This document shows positions 62,910-64,000 of a stretch of DNA of 64,000 bases, piece by piece. The translations under genes were made by a program, and so were the position numbers. Numbering within the stretch: the stretch's first letter is position 1; every line of letters begins with the position of its first letter. The notes under the pieces were generated by a model that ran no database searches, had not been told where the DNA came from, and saw nothing but the letters and a program-made list of their open reading frames with translations. This stretch comes from Actinacidiphila alni (GTDB lineage Bacteria; Actinomycetota; Actinomycetes; Streptomycetales; Streptomycetaceae): contig NZ_FONG01000001.1 of the NCBI RefSeq assembly GCF_900112845.1, forward strand, positions 248,001-312,000. Reading direction: 5' to 3'.

Positions 62910-63315
62910 GTGCCGCGTCCCCCTCTCGCCCTCGCCGGATCGCCGTGCCGTGCGGCGGTCAGTCAACACCGGTCACCCACCGTGGGCAAGCCGGTACCGG
63001 TGACCGTTGTCATGTGCGGTGACCTGCGGTGATGAGCCACGCCTACGGGGTACCCGGAACGCCGCGCACATCACCCGTACGGCGTACGGCGGGCGGCGGT
63101 TGTCCGGGCGGCGGTGATCAACGATGATGATCACGCCGAGGACGCCAAGTCCAGGCGAACGGCCGGTGAACGGCGGCCGTCCCGCATCCGATAGCCTCGG
63201 CCGTCGTGCCCGGCCCGGACGAGCCGCCCGCGAGAACGCCGGGGCATGCCTTCCGTACGCCTCAAGGCACCGCAGTTCCACCGCAGTTCACGCACGTTTC
63301 AGGGAGTGAGTTCCT
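62910..63315. other. Intergenic region between CDF exporter and DUF5941 gene
   Basis: These 406 bases separate divergent genes. They hold the dyad GTGATCA-N7-TGATCAC (63114-63134), a CGGTCACC/GGTGACCG pair near 62980-63006, and several GTACGG repeats. No gene is supported. Confidence 0.5.
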
Positions 63316-64000
63316 CTGCCGACCGCCATTGTCACCGGCCCGCACGCCGCGGGACCCGCGGCGCCGCTCGCGGACGACCTGCGGGCGCTGGGATTCCAGG
63401 TGGTCGAGGCGGACACGCCCGACGCCGTGGCCGAGCTGCTCGCCCAGGCGCCCGCCGAGGACCGGGTCGCCGTCGTCGACCGGCGCTTCGTCGGTCACCG
63501 GCACGCGCTGCGGCTCGCCCTGACCGACCCGCGCTTCGACGCCGCCGCCGTCCCGGGAGCGGTGTCCGCCAGGCCCGCCGCCCGCCAGGCGCTGACCGGT
63601 GCGCTCGCGGCGCTCGCCGCCGCCCCGGTGGCCGCGGGACCGCGCGCCGCCGACGGGGCCGCCCCCACGGCCCCGCTCCCCGACGCCCTCGCCGACGCCC
63701 TCGACGCGCAGGGCGCCGCCCCGTACCGCCCGGAGCTGGGCGTCCTGGTCGCGGCCGTCCCCGCCGACAGCGCCGGGCGGGCCGCCGCCGAGGCCGCCGT
63801 CGCCGCCGTGGACGAGGAGTCGGTACGGCTGCGCAGCGCCGTGAAGTCCCGCGACGGCTTCTTCACCACCCACTTCATCAGCCCGTACTCGCGCTACCTC
63901 GCCCGCTGGTGCGCCCGCCGCGGTCTGACCCCCAACCAGGTCACCACCGCCTCCCTGCTCGTCGCGCTGATCGCCGCCGGCTGCGCGGCCACCGGCACCA
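63316..64000 (+). CDS. DUF5941/CDP-alcohol phosphatidyltransferase family protein (partial, 5' part)
   Basis: The first 228 codons are present; the rest is beyond the right edge. The N-terminal about 170 residues form an acidic Ala-rich domain, then DGFFTTHFISPYSRYLARWCARRGLTPNQVTTASLLVA begins the CDP-alcohol phosphatidyltransferase domain (in two blocks). The start is a CTG: GGGAG lies 9 bases before it, an in-frame stop (63307-63309) lies just upstream, and the next GTG would remove about 28 conserved-looking residues. It probably makes a phosphatidylinositol-like or related phospholipid. Confidence 0.82.
   Translation, partial: MPTAIVTGPHAAGPAAPLADDLRALGFQVVEADTPDAVAELLAQAPAEDRVAVVDRRFVGHRHALRLALTDPRFDAAAVPGAVSARPAARQALTGALAALAAAPVAAGPRAADGAAPTAPLPDALADALDAQGAAPYRPELGVLVAAVPADSAGRAAAEAAVAAVDEESVRLRSAVKSRDGFFTTHFISPYSRYLARWCARRGLTPNQVTTASLLVALIAAGCAATGT

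Noticed and set aside
62973..63281. A 102-codon minus-strand frame in the exporter upstream region
   Set aside because: No family resemblance, Arg/Pro-rich, no binding site; more likely intergenic.
1..64000. CRISPR arrays, insertion sequences, rRNA operons
   Set aside because: No regularly spaced repeats with unique spacers, no transposase gene and no rRNA-like sequence were seen; the repeats present are short direct tandems without spacers.

Overview
The window is high-G+C actinobacterial chromosome, most likely Streptomyces or a close relative. GTG starts are common and a few starts are TTG or CTG. Codons almost always end in G or C, and the rare leucine codon TTA is confined to a few genes. 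The gene families present are typical of Streptomyces: FxSxx-COOH system, DUF6343, DUF5941/CDP-alcohol transferase, HATPase regulators and secreted S53 peptidase. Both tRNA genes lack an encoded CCA.

Layout. Positions 1-15.4 kb are mostly ordinary metabolic and regulatory genes: a DedA membrane protein, MBL-fold hydrolase, holin-like/phosphodiesterase fusion, a TetR-SDR pair with matching operators, a Clp_N/HTH regulator with a double palindrome over its ribosome binding site, methyltransferase, aldo/keto reductase, a lone SLATT protein, a FadD ligase, a LysR/bile-acid-symporter pair, fdhD and chorismate mutase. At 15.55 kb a tRNA-Leu(GAG) is followed by a less GC-rich insertion carrying a large AIPR-family (abortive infection) protein. 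After it comes a wrecked S53/kelch protease pseudogene whose 5' part is missing. Positions 21.9-30.7 kb hold ABC-F, SNF2 helicase, RidA, aminotransferase IV, the pseudouridine pair psuG-psuK and a hydrolase.

The most interesting block is 30.7-41.6 kb. A leftward FxSxx-COOH RiPP operon (fxsA-fxsB-aac(3)-fxsC-fxsT) diverges from a SLATT membrane effector gene, and a SLOG sensor gene converges on that gene. The block ends at an initiator tRNA. I found the 56-residue precursor fxsA by reading the reverse strand; it ends in FNSCI. Three of the five operon genes and the SLATT gene each carry an in-frame TTA codon. I noticed none in the other intact genes, which suggests shared bldA control. The operon encodes a TIR-like protein and a ParA-like/TIR-like/NB-ARC/TPR protein, so the locus looks like a peptide-linked, immune-like signalling system.

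Positions 41.6-64 kb contain GNAT and DUF1349 genes and a six-gene translationally coupled acyl-CoA carboxylase/dehydrogenase operon with its own TetR and a palindromic operator. Further on are an acyl-ACP desaturase, a second ABC-F, a lipoprotein, an intact secreted S53 peptidase (paralogue of the pseudogene), a TrmB-type regulator, a DMT transporter, an enoyl-CoA hydratase, a HATPase regulator, IPP isomerase, a CDF metal exporter, and the start of a DUF5941/CDP-alcohol phosphatidyltransferase that appears to use a CTG start.

All calls were made by eye from the sequence; no database search was run.
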